Part shown: positions 1 to 7,897 of the stretch, one piece after another
Layout of the letters: each line of letters opens with the position of its first letter
Position numbering within the stretch: the first letter of the stretch is position 1
Notes under the pieces: generated by a model
Told to the model about the DNA's origin: nothing
Database searches by the model: none
What the model saw: the letters and a program-made list of their open reading frames with translations, nothing else
From: Micromonospora sediminimaris
GTDB lineage: Bacteria; Actinomycetota; Actinomycetes; Mycobacteriales; Micromonosporaceae
NCBI GenBank assembly: GCA_900112325.1
Contig: FOLJ01000006.1
Span: 186,001-250,000 of the forward strand
Length of the DNA: 64,000 nucleotides
Direction of reading: 5' to 3'
Made by a program: the position numbers and the translations under genes

Positions 1-1
1 G

Positions 2-532
2 CTGCGCTTCGCGCCGTTCATCGGCTCGACGGCGGACACCACGCTCACCCGCTACTTCGCGCAACCGGTGGTGCCCACCATCTTCGGCCGGGACGCTCGA
101 CTGCAGTTCCTGCACTTCGAGGACGCGCTGGAGGTGCTGCACCGGTCAGTGGTCGAGGATCATTCCGGCACCTTCAACGTCGCGGGGCCGGGGGTGCTCG
201 CGTTGTCGCAGGCGATCCGCCGAGCCGGGCGGGTCGCCGTGCCGGTGCTGGAGCCGGGCCTGTCCGGCGCTGTCGCGCTCGCCCGGGTGATGGGGTTCGG
301 CCGTTACGGTCTCGACCAGGTCGACCTCTTCGTGCACGGCCGGGTGGTGGACATCTCCCGGCTGGAACGGGAGTTCGCCTTCACACCCCGCTCGACCGCC
401 GCCGCCTTCGACGATTTCATCCGGGCGCACCACGGGCGTGCCGTGGTGACCCGGGACCAGTTGGCCGCCGCCGAGCAGTTGGTGCTGAACAACATCCGGC
501 AGGTGCGCGCCGCCGTCCGGGAGCGGTCGTGA
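2..532 (+). CDS. NAD-dependent epimerase/dehydratase, C-terminal part
   Basis: The reading frame is open from the window edge to a TGA at 530-532, so the N-terminal Rossmann part with the NAD-binding glycines lies outside the window. What remains looks like the substrate-binding half of an extended short-chain dehydrogenase/reductase. It has a stretch like the usual end of these enzymes (FNVAGPG followed by a helix) and a C-terminal helical tail of about 60 residues. The stop overlaps the GTG start of the acyltransferase (GTGA, 529-532), so the two are probably co-transcribed. The substrate cannot be deduced; sugar-nucleotide epimerase is the usual default. Confidence 0.75.
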   Translation: MRFAPFIGSTADTTLTRYFAQPVVPTIFGRDARLQFLHFEDALEVLHRSVVEDHSGTFNVAGPGVLALSQAIRRAGRVAVPVLEPGLSGAVALARVMGFGRYGLDQVDLFVHGRVVDISRLEREFAFTPRSTAAAFDDFIRAHHGRAVVTRDQLAAAEQLVLNNIRQVRAAVRERS

Positions 533-1503
533 CCGAGCCCGAGGAACGGCATGACGAGGGGGGCCTCGACGACCGGTACGTGGTGCCGGCGCCGGTGAGC
601 CCCGATGCGGACCCGGCGCGGCGCAACGGGCACCGCCCGGGCGTACCGGACCAGGCGGGCGGCGACGTCTGGGACCGCCGGGTCGCCACCGGACTGGCCT
701 TCCTGCGGCGACGGCTGGCCGGCGACTACGAGGTGGACGAGTTCGGCTTCGACCGTGACCTGACCTCGGCGGTCTTCCATCCGCTGCTGCGCCGGCTCTA
801 CCGTGACTGGTTCCGCACCGAGGTCACCGGCCTGGAGAACGTGCCGGCGGATGGGGCGGGACTCATCGTCGGCAACCACTCCGGCACCGTGGCCCTGGAC
901 GCGTTGATGCTCACCACTGCGCTGCACCACGAGCATCCCGAGCACCGCTACCTGCGGCTGCTCGGTGCGGATCTGGTCTTCCGGATGCCGGTGGTCTCCG
1001 AGATCGCCCGTAAGACCGGCGGCACGATGGCGTGCAACCCGGACGCCGAGCGGCTCATGCGCCACGGCGAACTGGTGGGTGTCTTCCCGGAGGGTTTCAA
1101 GGGCATCGGCAAGCTGTACGCGGAACGGTACAAACTGCAACGCTTCGGGCGGGGTGGTTTTGTCTCGGCGGCGCTGCGCACCGGCACCCCGATCATTCCG
1201 GCGGCGATCGTCGGCGGCGAGGAGATCTACCCGATGCTCGCCGACATCAAGCCACTGGCCCGGCTGCTCAAGCTTCCGTACTTTCCCGTGACACCCACCT
1301 TCCCCTGGCTCGGGCCGCTGGGCATGGTGCCGTTGCCGAGTAAGTGGCTGATCGAGTTCTGCCCGCCGATCCCGACTGAGCACCTGATGGATTCGGCGGA
1401 CGACCCGCTTGTCGTGTTCAACCTTGCCGACCAGGTACGGGAGACCATCCAGCAGACCCTGCACCAGCTGCTGAAGCGTCGACCCGACCCGTTCGGTCCC
1501 TGA
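529..1503 (+). CDS. Lysophospholipid/glycerol acyltransferase family protein
   Basis: A 324-residue protein with the LPLAT fold signature. The catalytic histidine block reads GNHSGTVALD (about residues 113-122), and the second block is GVFPEGFKGIGK (about residues 183-194). The spacing between His and Asp is longer than the classic HX4D of PlsC and matches the variant actinobacterial and DAGAT-like branch (NHSG...D). It probably transfers an acyl chain from acyl-CoA or acyl-ACP to a glycerolipid or related alcohol at the inner membrane face. The N-terminal 50 residues are charged and low-complexity. The GTG start overlaps the upstream epimerase stop, which supports translational coupling. The exact acceptor is unknown. 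Confidence 0.85.
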   Translation: MTEPEERHDEGGLDDRYVVPAPVSPDADPARRNGHRPGVPDQAGGDVWDRRVATGLAFLRRRLAGDYEVDEFGFDRDLTSAVFHPLLRRLYRDWFRTEVTGLENVPADGAGLIVGNHSGTVALDALMLTTALHHEHPEHRYLRLLGADLVFRMPVVSEIARKTGGTMACNPDAERLMRHGELVGVFPEGFKGIGKLYAERYKLQRFGRGGFVSAALRTGTPIIPAAIVGGEEIYPMLADIKPLARLLKLPYFPVTPTFPWLGPLGMVPLPSKWLIEFCPPIPTEHLMDSADDPLVVFNLADQVRETIQQTLHQLLKRRPDPFGP

Positions 1504-1572
1504 CCGACCGCGACAGTGACCGGCTGCCCGACGCCGTGCCGACTTCCCGGCGGGCTCGCGGTGCCCGCCCGG

Positions 1573-2433
1573 TCAGGAGCAGATGGCGGGGATCGGGCCG
1601 AGCGTGTCGCTGGTGACGGTGAGCTCCTGACCACAGGCGATGGCGGCGCGCATGGCGTCGGCCCGGTCGGCGACGGACTCGAGCAGCGCCAGCGATTCGC
1701 TGGTGCGCGCCCGGTCGGTCCGGGAGCCCCGGCCTTCCAGCGCGTTGAGCGAACGCCGCTGGTCGGTGAGGAAGGCGTCGACCGCGGCCAGCGCTGCAGG
1801 GTCCGAACGCTGGGCGGCCGCTCCGGTGAGCAGGCGTACGCCCTGCCGGGTGTCCGCGTCCATGTCGTCCAACACGGCGCTGTAGCCGCTCGGGTTGCTC
1901 CGCAACGTGGCCGCCTCGGCCAGTCGGGTGCGGGCGAAGTCGAGGAAGAGCTGACCCCGGCTGATCTCGGAACTGGTGAGCGCGAGTTGCGCCCGTTCGG
2001 TGCCTCGCTTCATGCCGTACAGCGCGTCACCGGGCACCGCGTTCTCGCTGGCCGCCGAGATGCCGGAAACGGCCACCGCACCGGCGGCGATGCCGATCAG
2101 GATCGCACCGCGGGCGCGGGCCCGGCGGGCAGTCACCGCGGGCAGTAGCGACCCACGACTGGAAGCTGCCTTCTCGGCCGGCCGGGCCGCGGCAGGCGTC
2201 CCGATGCCCTCGCGAGCAGCGGTGGCCAGCAACATGGCCCGCAGGCCGGTGCGGAATTCCGGGTCGACCTCGGCCGCCGGCGGGTTGACGCCGAGGTGAC
2301 GACCGAGCGTCACGAGCGGCGCGAGCCGATCGTCGTCCCTGGATCGCACGTGATGACGTCGGCCGCCGTTTGCTTCGTCGAGAAGCTGCGCGAAGCGCTC
2401 GGCGCGCCGACGGGAGAAGAGGGCGTTGTCCAC
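1573..2433 (-). CDS. rsbN: RsbN-like membrane anti-sigma factor (DUF5667 family)
   Basis: A 286-residue protein with a soluble N-terminal part (residues 1-108), one transmembrane helix (about 111-128, ILIGIAAGAVAVSG) preceded by an Arg-rich stretch, and an extracytoplasmic part. The latter starts with VPGDALYGMKRGTERAQLAL, the hallmark of the DUF5667 family. It lies 283 bp downstream of a BldN-like ECF sigma gene on the same strand. That is the arrangement known from Streptomyces, where RsbN binds and holds sigma BldN at the membrane. The role here is inferred from family and position. The stop lies 70 bp from the convergent acyltransferase. The call as RsbN ortholog is good but not proven. 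Confidence 0.75.
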   Translation of the reverse strand: MDNALFSRRRAERFAQLLDEANGGRRHHVRSRDDDRLAPLVTLGRHLGVNPPAAEVDPEFRTGLRAMLLATAAREGIGTPAAARPAEKAASSRGSLLPAVTARRARARGAILIGIAAGAVAVSGISAASENAVPGDALYGMKRGTERAQLALTSSEISRGQLFLDFARTRLAEAATLRSNPSGYSAVLDDMDADTRQGVRLLTGAAAQRSDPAALAAVDAFLTDQRRSLNALEGRGSRTDRARTSESLALLESVADRADAMRAAIACGQELTVTSDTLGPIPAICS

Positions 2434-2588
2434 CGTGGCACCTCCTCTCGCTGGTCACGGCCGGTCGGCCGTGTTCACCGCCAGCGACCGATGATCCCGT
2501 GACATCACGGCGGAGGGCCGTCGTCGGCTCCGTCGCAGATCATCCGAGGACCCCGTGGGTTCCCGACCTGTCACCGGTCGCACCCGGA

Positions 2589-2617
2589 GAAACGCGCCGT
2601 GCCGGGGGCGGGTTACG
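2589..2617 (-). promoter_or_regulatory. Candidate sigma-BldN-type promoter upstream of rsbN
   Basis: On the minus strand CGTAAC (2617-2612), a 17-nt spacer and CGTTTC (2594-2589) resemble the Streptomyces sigma-BldN consensus as I remember it (CGTAAC, about 16 nt, CGTTGA). It lies about 155 nt upstream of the rsbN start, in the 283-bp gap between bldN and rsbN, which otherwise shows no gene. In Streptomyces rsbN is reported to be a BldN target. The -10 part matches only 4 of 6, so this is a candidate only. Confidence 0.35.
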
Positions 2618-2716
2618 GCCCGGCCGGTGCCGAAATTACGCAAAGTGATCGCTGTCAGGTCGAGAATGCTCGGGATTCGGCCGGGCCGGACGACCCTCGT
2701 CGCGGTGCCGGGGAGG

Positions 2717-3664
2717 TCACGGCTGGAATCCGTCCGGGAGCAGCCGGGCCAGGGCCCGCACCGCCCGGTACTGCAACGCCTTGATCGCGCCCTCGTTCTT
2801 GCCCATCGCCCGGGCGGTCTCGGCAACCGAGAAGCCCTGGAGAAAGCGGAGCACGATGCACTCCTGTTGCTCGGGGTTGAGGCGTTTCACCGCACTCAAC
2901 AGGGCGACGTTTGTGATGTGCTCCACCACCGCCGCCTCCGGGCTGCCTTCGGGACCGCGATCCTCCCGGTCGGCGTCGAGGACATCGCCGGTGGTCACCT
3001 CCAGCCGGTACCGGCCCGACTTGAAGTGGTCGGCGACCAGGTTGCGCGCGATGGTGACCAGCCAGGCGCCGAGGTCGCGGCCCTGCCAGGTGAAGCTGCC
3101 GATCCGCTTGAGTGCGCGTAGGAAGGTGTCCGAGGTGAGATCCTCGGCGAGTTGTCGATTGCCGACCCGGAAGTAGACGAACCGAAAAACGGTGTCCACG
3201 TAGCGGTCGTAGATCAGCCCGAACGCCTCGGCCTCACCGGCCTGGGCGCGTTCGACGAGGGCCCAGACCTCGGTCGCCGGGTCGGAGGGATCCGGACGGC
3301 TCGGGAACCCGGTCGAGGTGCCGGTGGTCTCGGGCACCGCCGGAAGGATCGCCGTCTCGGTGGTGGACACCTCGGTGACCGGTGCATCCCCGCTGCGCCG
3401 GGCCTGGGCCGGCATCGTCGGCCGGTTCGGGGAGGCGACCCGGCCGCCAGCGGGTTTGGCGTTTCCCCCGGGCACGGGTGGTCGATGCGGCGGCTCGTTC
3501 TGATGGGGCCGGCTGCCCACCCGACGCGCGGTACCGTCGCCCCGGACGGCGAGGTTGGCCGACGCGTCCGGGGCACTGTGGGCACCGCCGCGTTCGTTGA
3601 TCGGAGTGCGGGCGGCCGGACCGGTCAGGCCGACCGGACGTTCGGCGAAGCCGAAGGTGGTCAT
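2717..3664 (-). CDS. bldN: ECF RNA polymerase sigma factor, BldN-like
   Basis: A 315-residue sigma factor. A Pro/Arg-rich N-terminal extension of about 130 residues is followed by sigma region 2 (VERAQAGEAEAFGLIYDRYV, RFVYFRVGNRQLAEDLTSDTF, WQGRDLGAWLVTIARN) and region 4 (LNPEQQECIVLRFLQGFSV, MGKNEGAIKALQYRAVRAL). These blocks match my memory of Streptomyces BldN, a sigma factor made as a pro-protein and needed for aerial development. The ATG at 3664 is preceded by GGAGG at good spacing; an upstream in-frame ATG (3841) would add 59 unconserved residues. The downstream neighbour is the RsbN-like anti-sigma factor, and the rex-hem operon follows a few genes away, also as in Streptomyces. The extension is longer than I recall for Streptomyces. 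Confidence 0.85.
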   Translation of the reverse strand: MTTFGFAERPVGLTGPAARTPINERGGAHSAPDASANLAVRGDGTARRVGSRPHQNEPPHRPPVPGGNAKPAGGRVASPNRPTMPAQARRSGDAPVTEVSTTETAILPAVPETTGTSTGFPSRPDPSDPATEVWALVERAQAGEAEAFGLIYDRYVDTVFRFVYFRVGNRQLAEDLTSDTFLRALKRIGSFTWQGRDLGAWLVTIARNLVADHFKSGRYRLEVTTGDVLDADREDRGPEGSPEAAVVEHITNVALLSAVKRLNPEQQECIVLRFLQGFSVAETARAMGKNEGAIKALQYRAVRALARLLPDGFQP

Positions 3665-3868
3665 CGCGCCGCCTCCGTTCCGCCGGTGGCCGGCGGGCTG
3701 GCGACGGCCGGTCGCCCGGTCGTCGCCCCGTCGGGCAGGTTGGCTCCGGGGTGTGCCGGCGGGCGGCAGATCCCCTTGAGGTGCTGGTCCAATGCGCTCA
3801 ACGGCACGGGGGCCTCCTCGGGCTGAGGGGTGTCGACTCACGGCAAATGGGGTGAGCCGACCCGAGTG

Positions 3869-3919
3869 ATGATAGGGCCAACGTCACCCGCGCGTGGCAA
3901 GTCCGTTACACAGGGCCGA
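3869..3919 (-). promoter_or_regulatory. Candidate bldN promoter and BldD-like box
   Basis: This lies in the 592-bp divergent gap (3665-4256) between bldN and the acyl-CoA ligase, which holds no supported gene. On the minus strand TATCAT (3874-3869) is a good -10 hexamer, although its -35 is weak. At 3905-3919 the + strand reads GTTACACAGGGCCGA, which fits the BldD box NTNACNCWGNGTNAN except at two positions in the right half. Streptomyces bldN is a known BldD target. Both elements are suggestive only. Confidence 0.25.
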
Positions 3920-4256
3920 AGTATTTCCCGACGTGTCGCCGACCTGGCGGACCGGTTGTCCGTCGGGTGTGGTTGACAACCGGCGGTCCGGCTGATCCCC
4001 AGTGGAGCCGCTGTTCGTGCTGGTGAGGGGGCGGATCGACGGTCGGCGTCCCGGGCCGGTGGAGGCTGGTGCCGGAACCGGAGCGGGACACCTGCGGTGC
4101 GTTGTCGTCGCGGCCGTGCCGCACCGTCGGTGACGTGGTCCGGTTCCGTGCACGGGACTCACCGGACCCTGCGGGACGGCTGGCGCGTTCCTCCGGGTGC
4201 GGCCGGTGGTTCGCGGGCGTGGCCGTGCGGACCCGGCTGTGCCAGACTCAGCCACC

Positions 4257-5837
4257 GTGCAGGATCCTGACTCGGTTTCCGGTCCCAACCTCGCCGACCG
4301 TCTCCGCCGGGCGGCGGAGCTGTACGCCGGCAAGCCCGCACTGCACTGGCAGGATCGGACGATCACCTGGTCCGAACTGGACGAGGCGGTGAGTGGTACG
4401 GCCCGGGCGCTTGCCGACGCGCTGCCGGGGGCCGATGCGACCAGGCCCGGCGCGCGAGTCGCCGTGGCGCTCCCCAACGTGCCGGATTTCGTGATCAGCC
4501 TGCTCGGTGCGTTGCGGGCCGGCATGACGGCGGTACCCGTGAACCCCGGCCTGACCGCCCGCGAGCTGCAACACGTCCTGGCGGACTCGGGAGCGTCGGT
4601 GCTGATCGCTACCGAGCGAATCCGGGCTCTGGTCGGGGAGCTGGATCTGCCCGCGTTGGTGGCGGTACACACCAGCGCGCCGACCGCCGGAGGCGACCAG
4701 AGGTTTCCGGTCCGGGGCGCCGACGACCTGGCGGTGCTGCTCTACACCTCGGGGACCTCGGGGTGGCCAAAGGGGGCCATGCTCTCGCACGGGGCGTTGG
4801 CGGCCAACCACGAGCAGGTCGACCGGATCGAGCCGCCGGTGGTCGGCCCCGACGACAGGGTGCTGCTGGCCCTGCCGCTCTTTCACGCCTACGGGCTGAA
4901 TGCCGGGCTGGGCGCGGTGATCCACCACGGTGCGACCGGGGTGCTCGTCGACGATCCAGGCGCCGACGCGGCGCTCACCGAGATCGCCCGGCACCAGGTG
5001 AGCGTGCTGGTGGGCGTACCGTCGATGGTGCAGACCTGGTCCCGGGCGGACGCCGAAAGCCTCGCCGCGGCGATGACCGCGGTGCGGATCGTGGTCTGCG
5101 GCGCGGCGCCGCTGGAGCCGGCCGACGCGGCCCGCTTCACCGAGGCCGCCGGCCGTCCGGTGCACGTCGGGTACGGCCTGACCGAGACCGCGCCGGTGCT
5201 CACCTCGACCCTGGTCGGCGGCGAACCCCGGCCCGGATCGATCGGCCGTCCCTTGCCCGGCGTGCAGGTGCGGCTGGTCGGGGCGGACGGTACGGAGTTG
5301 TGGCGCGACGGGGTCGCCGCGCCCGACGATGACCCGGACGAGATGGATCTCACCGATCCGGCTACGGGCACCGATCCGGGTCAACTCGTGGTCCGCGGCG
5401 CGAATCTGTTCTCGGGATACTGGCCGGACGGCGCGGGCGGACCGGATGCCGACGGTTGGTGGGCGACCGGCGACGTCGCGTACGCCGATGCCGATGGCGA
5501 TCTCTACCTGGTCGACCGGGTCGGTGAGCTGATCCTGGTCAACGGCTTCAACGTGTACCCGCACGAGGTGGAACTGGTGTTGTCGGCGCATCCGGCGGTG
5601 GCGGAGTCCGCCGTAGTGGGCGTGCCGCACCCGAGGACCGGAGAGACTGTCCGGGCGTACGTGGTGCCGGTGCCGCAGGCCACGGTGGCCGGTACCGAGC
5701 TGATCGCCCACTGCACGCGTAATCTGGCCAGATTCAAGTGCCCGACCGAGGTCGAGTTCGTCGATGTGCTGCCGCGCTCGGTGATCGGGAAGGTACGCAA
5801 GACCCTGCTCGGTACGACGGAGGAGACCGATGCGTGA
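4257..5837 (+). CDS. AMP-dependent acyl-CoA synthetase/ligase
   Basis: A 526-residue ANL-superfamily enzyme that activates a carboxylic acid as acyl-AMP and transfers it to CoA. The core motifs are present: P-loop LLYTSGTSGWPKGAM (about residues 162-176), YGLTETAP, WWATGDVAY with the hinge DRVGELILVNGFNVYP, and a C-terminal PRSVIGKVRK holding the catalytic lysine. The GTG at 4257 is chosen because homology begins just after it and CAGACT sits 8 nt upstream, as in leaderless actinobacterial genes; an upstream in-frame ATG at 4197 would add an unconserved tail. The stop overlaps the next start (ATG at 5830), so it is co-transcribed with the glutaredoxin-like gene. The preferred chain length is unknown. 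Confidence 0.88.
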   Translation: MQDPDSVSGPNLADRLRRAAELYAGKPALHWQDRTITWSELDEAVSGTARALADALPGADATRPGARVAVALPNVPDFVISLLGALRAGMTAVPVNPGLTARELQHVLADSGASVLIATERIRALVGELDLPALVAVHTSAPTAGGDQRFPVRGADDLAVLLYTSGTSGWPKGAMLSHGALAANHEQVDRIEPPVVGPDDRVLLALPLFHAYGLNAGLGAVIHHGATGVLVDDPGADAALTEIARHQVSVLVGVPSMVQTWSRADAESLAAAMTAVRIVVCGAAPLEPADAARFTEAAGRPVHVGYGLTETAPVLTSTLVGGEPRPGSIGRPLPGVQVRLVGADGTELWRDGVAAPDDDPDEMDLTDPATGTDPGQLVVRGANLFSGYWPDGAGGPDADGWWATGDVAYADADGDLYLVDRVGELILVNGFNVYPHEVELVLSAHPAVAESAVVGVPHPRTGETVRAYVVPVPQATVAGTELIAHCTRNLARFKCPTEVEFVDVLPRSVIGKVRKTLLGTTEETDA

Positions 5838-6081
5838 ACCCCGCCTGACGCTGATCACCCGCCCCGGCTGTCACCTCTGCGAGGACGCCAAGGCGGCGCT
5901 CGATCGGGTGGTCGCGGTCACCGGCGACCGGTGGACCGAACGGGACGTCAGCGGTGACGTGGAGCTGGAACGTGAGTACGGCGACCGGCTGCCGGTGGTG
6001 CTCCTCGACGGCCGGGAGCACGGCTACTGGCGGGTCGAGGAGGAACGGCTGCTGCGCGACCTGACCACCCCGCAGCTCTGA
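5830..6081 (+). CDS. Glutaredoxin-like protein (DUF836 type)
   Basis: A small 83-residue thioredoxin-fold protein. It begins with a beta strand and the redox motif TRPGCHLCEDAK (CHLC, two cysteines separated by two residues), then the cis-Pro region LPVVLLDGREHGYWRVEE. It is typical of the glutaredoxin family members found singly in actinobacteria. It overlaps the end of the acyl-CoA ligase by 8 nt (translational coupling) and precedes a HAD hydrolase and the rex-hem operon. A dithiol-disulfide role in the cytoplasm is expected; the partner protein is unknown. Confidence 0.85.
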   Translation: MREPRLTLITRPGCHLCEDAKAALDRVVAVTGDRWTERDVSGDVELEREYGDRLPVVLLDGREHGYWRVEEERLLRDLTTPQL

Positions 6082-6119
6082 GCCCCTCGCGCCCTCCCGC
6101 GGCCGGATAGGGTGCGGCG

Positions 6120-6782
6120 ATGACCCCTGCGAGCCCCCATCTGGTGTGGGACTGGAACGGCACCCTGCTCAACGATCTCAGCCTCGTGGTGGCCTGCACC
6201 AATGCGGTGTTCGCCAGCGAGGGCGGGCCGAGCGTCACCCCCGACGAGCACCGGGTCCGGTTCCGCCGGCCGATCGCCGACTACTACGCGGAGGTGCTCG
6301 GTCGCGCGGTGGACGACGACGCCTTCGGCCGGCTGGACAAGATCTTCCACGACGCGTACCGGGTGGGTCTGACCACCTGTGAGCTGGCGCACGACGCCGT
6401 GGCGGCGATGGCGGCCTGGTCGGGCAGCCAGTCTTTGTTGTCGATGTGGTTCCACGACGAGTTGGTACCCACCGTCGAGACGTACGGTCTGACCGGCCGG
6501 TTCGCCCGGGTCGACGGGCTGCGGGCGCAGGTGGGCGGCGACCGCAAGGCAGAGTCACTGGCACGGCATCTGGACGCGTTGGGCGTCGACGGCCGGTCGG
6601 TGGTGCTGATCGGCGACTCGCTCGACGACGCCGACGCGGCCCGCTCCGTCGGTGGCCGCGCCGTCCTCTACACCGGCGGATTCACCGACCGCGCCCGACT
6701 GCTCGCCTCCGGCCATCCGGTCGCCGACAGCCTCACCGAGGCCGTGACCCTCGCCACCGATCCCACCGCCAAACCGCGCTGA
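6120..6782 (+). CDS. HAD family hydrolase
   Basis: A 220-residue haloacid dehalogenase-superfamily protein, phosphoglycolate-phosphatase-like in layout. Motif I is VWDWNGTLLND (about residues 9-19): the nucleophile Asp is present, but the usual second Asp is Asn. Motif III/IV is VLIGDSLDDADAARSVG near residue 160, with the lysine of motif III in GGDRKAESLARH. The cap lies between residues 20 and 100. The ATG follows TAGGGT plus 6 nt (6108-6113), which suggests a leaderless transcript of its own. The substrate is unknown; the D-to-N change in motif I could lower phosphatase activity. Confidence 0.82.
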   Translation: MTPASPHLVWDWNGTLLNDLSLVVACTNAVFASEGGPSVTPDEHRVRFRRPIADYYAEVLGRAVDDDAFGRLDKIFHDAYRVGLTTCELAHDAVAAMAAWSGSQSLLSMWFHDELVPTVETYGLTGRFARVDGLRAQVGGDRKAESLARHLDALGVDGRSVVLIGDSLDDADAARSVGGRAVLYTGGFTDRARLLASGHPVADSLTEAVTLATDPTAKPR

Positions 6783-6838
6783 TCATGAAGTTTGTGGCCC
6801 CCCAAATCGGCGTGTCGGGGCGATAACCTCATCATCGG
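6781..6838 (+). repeat. Degenerate GATCATGA-type intergenic palindrome
   Basis: Directly after the HAD hydrolase stop, GATCATGAAGTT (6781-6792) and AACCTCATCATC (about 6825-6836) form the outer arms of an imperfect inverted repeat with GGCCCC/GGGGC inner arms. It resembles the perfect copy at 31316-31384. Position after a stop suggests a terminator-like role. Confidence 0.5.
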
Positions 6839-6931
6839 CCAATTGGAATGGGAGCCAGGGGCTGCGTGTGATTGGTCAGAGAAGTCGGGATTGAGCGATA
6901 ATCGCGCGGGCGCCTATGGCGAGGTGGTGAT

Positions 6932-6985
6932 CGATCTTGCGGGATGGAGGGGCCGGTGGGGGCGCGGGCCGTGCCAGCAAGATCG
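6932..6985 (+). repeat. GATCTTGC-type inverted repeat
   Basis: CGATCTTGC (6932-6940) and GCAAGATCG (6977-6985) form a 9-bp perfect inverted repeat around a 36-nt G-rich spacer. The right arm ends 5 bp before the Rex operator. The same arm sequence recurs at 62330-62397. Confidence 0.55.
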
Positions 6986-6989
6986 CGAT

Positions 6990-7018
6990 TTGTGCACGTC
7001 TTCACAAGCGCCTACTCT
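6990..7018 (+). promoter_or_regulatory. rex-hem promoter with overlapping Rex operator
   Basis: TTGTGCACGTCTTCACAA (6990-7007) matches the Rex operator TTGTGAA-N4-TTCACAA at 13 of 14 defined positions. The first six bases (TTGTGC) also serve as a -35 box, separated by exactly 17 nt from TACTCT (7013-7018), a good -10. Bound Rex would block RNA polymerase directly. The predicted start of transcription is near 7025, leaving a leader of about 100 nt before rex. This fits the known autoregulation of rex-hemACD by NADH/NAD+ in Streptomyces. Confidence 0.85.
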
Positions 7019-7126
7019 GTAATTCCGACGCGCCCTGCTAGCACAGCCGGCAACATCGGTCGCCAGCGGGAGTCCCGAAACGGCCGGCCGGTGGAGTTGG
7101 TCGAGGATCGCACCGCACGGAGTCTC

Positions 7127-7897
7127 ATGAGTCAGCACCGTCACCCTGGCGCGCCCGGTCGCGCAGGTGCCGTACCGGCGCTCCCGGATCTGCCGGAGGC
7201 GACGGTGGCCCGGCTCCCCGAATATCTTCGTGCCCTGCACAACCTCGCCGAAACCGGTCACGAGACGGTTTCCAGTGAAGGATTGGCCAACGCCGCCGGC
7301 GTCAACTCGGCCAAGCTTCGCAAGGACCTCTCCCAACTCGGCTCGTACGGCACCCGGGGCGTCGGCTACGACGTCGGGCTGCTGATCGACCAGATCGAGT
7401 ACGTGCTCGGGCTCACCCAGCGTCGGGCCGTCGCCCTGGTAGGGGTGGGTAACCTCGGTCACGCCCTGGCCGGCTACGACGGCTTCGCCAGCCGCGGGTT
7501 CCGGATCGCCGCCCTCTTCGACGCCGATCAGGAGCGGGTCGGCGAGGAGATCAACGGTCTGGTCGTGCAGCACATCGACGAGCTGCCCCGGGTCGCCGCC
7601 GAGGAATCCATCGCGATCGGTGTCATCGCCACCCCGGCAACCGCCGCGCAACGGGTGGCGGATCAGTTGGTCGCGGTCGGCGTGACGAGCATCCTGAATT
7701 TCGCCCCGTGCGTACTCTCGGTCCCCGAGGGGGTCGACGTGCGCAAGGTCGACCTGGCCATCGAGTTGCAGATCCTGTCGTTCCACGAGCACCGCAAGGC
7801 ATCCCTGACCGCGCTTCCCGCCGCCGGTGGGTCCGCCCTCACCGCCCTGCCGGGTGGTCTCGCGGTCACCGAGAGCCAGGAGGCGATCGGCACGTGA
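7127..7897 (+). CDS. rex: Redox-sensing transcriptional repressor Rex
   Basis: A 256-residue Rex protein. The N-terminal winged helix (about residues 20-85) includes LPEYLRALHNLAETGHETVSS and the conserved block NSAKLRKDLSQLGSYGTRGVGYDV. It is followed by a Rossmann NAD(H)-binding domain with VGVGNLGHAL and a C-terminal domain-swap helix. Rex binds DNA when NADH/NAD+ is low and releases it when NADH rises. The ATG at 7127 gives the family length; an in-frame upstream ATG would run through the operator. The TGA overlaps the GTG of hemA (7894-7897), placing rex first in the haem operon. An operator lies 120 bp upstream. Confidence 0.95.
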   Translation: MSQHRHPGAPGRAGAVPALPDLPEATVARLPEYLRALHNLAETGHETVSSEGLANAAGVNSAKLRKDLSQLGSYGTRGVGYDVGLLIDQIEYVLGLTQRRAVALVGVGNLGHALAGYDGFASRGFRIAALFDADQERVGEEINGLVVQHIDELPRVAAEESIAIGVIATPATAAQRVADQLVAVGVTSILNFAPCVLSVPEGVDVRKVDLAIELQILSFHEHRKASLTALPAAGGSALTALPGGLAVTESQEAIGT

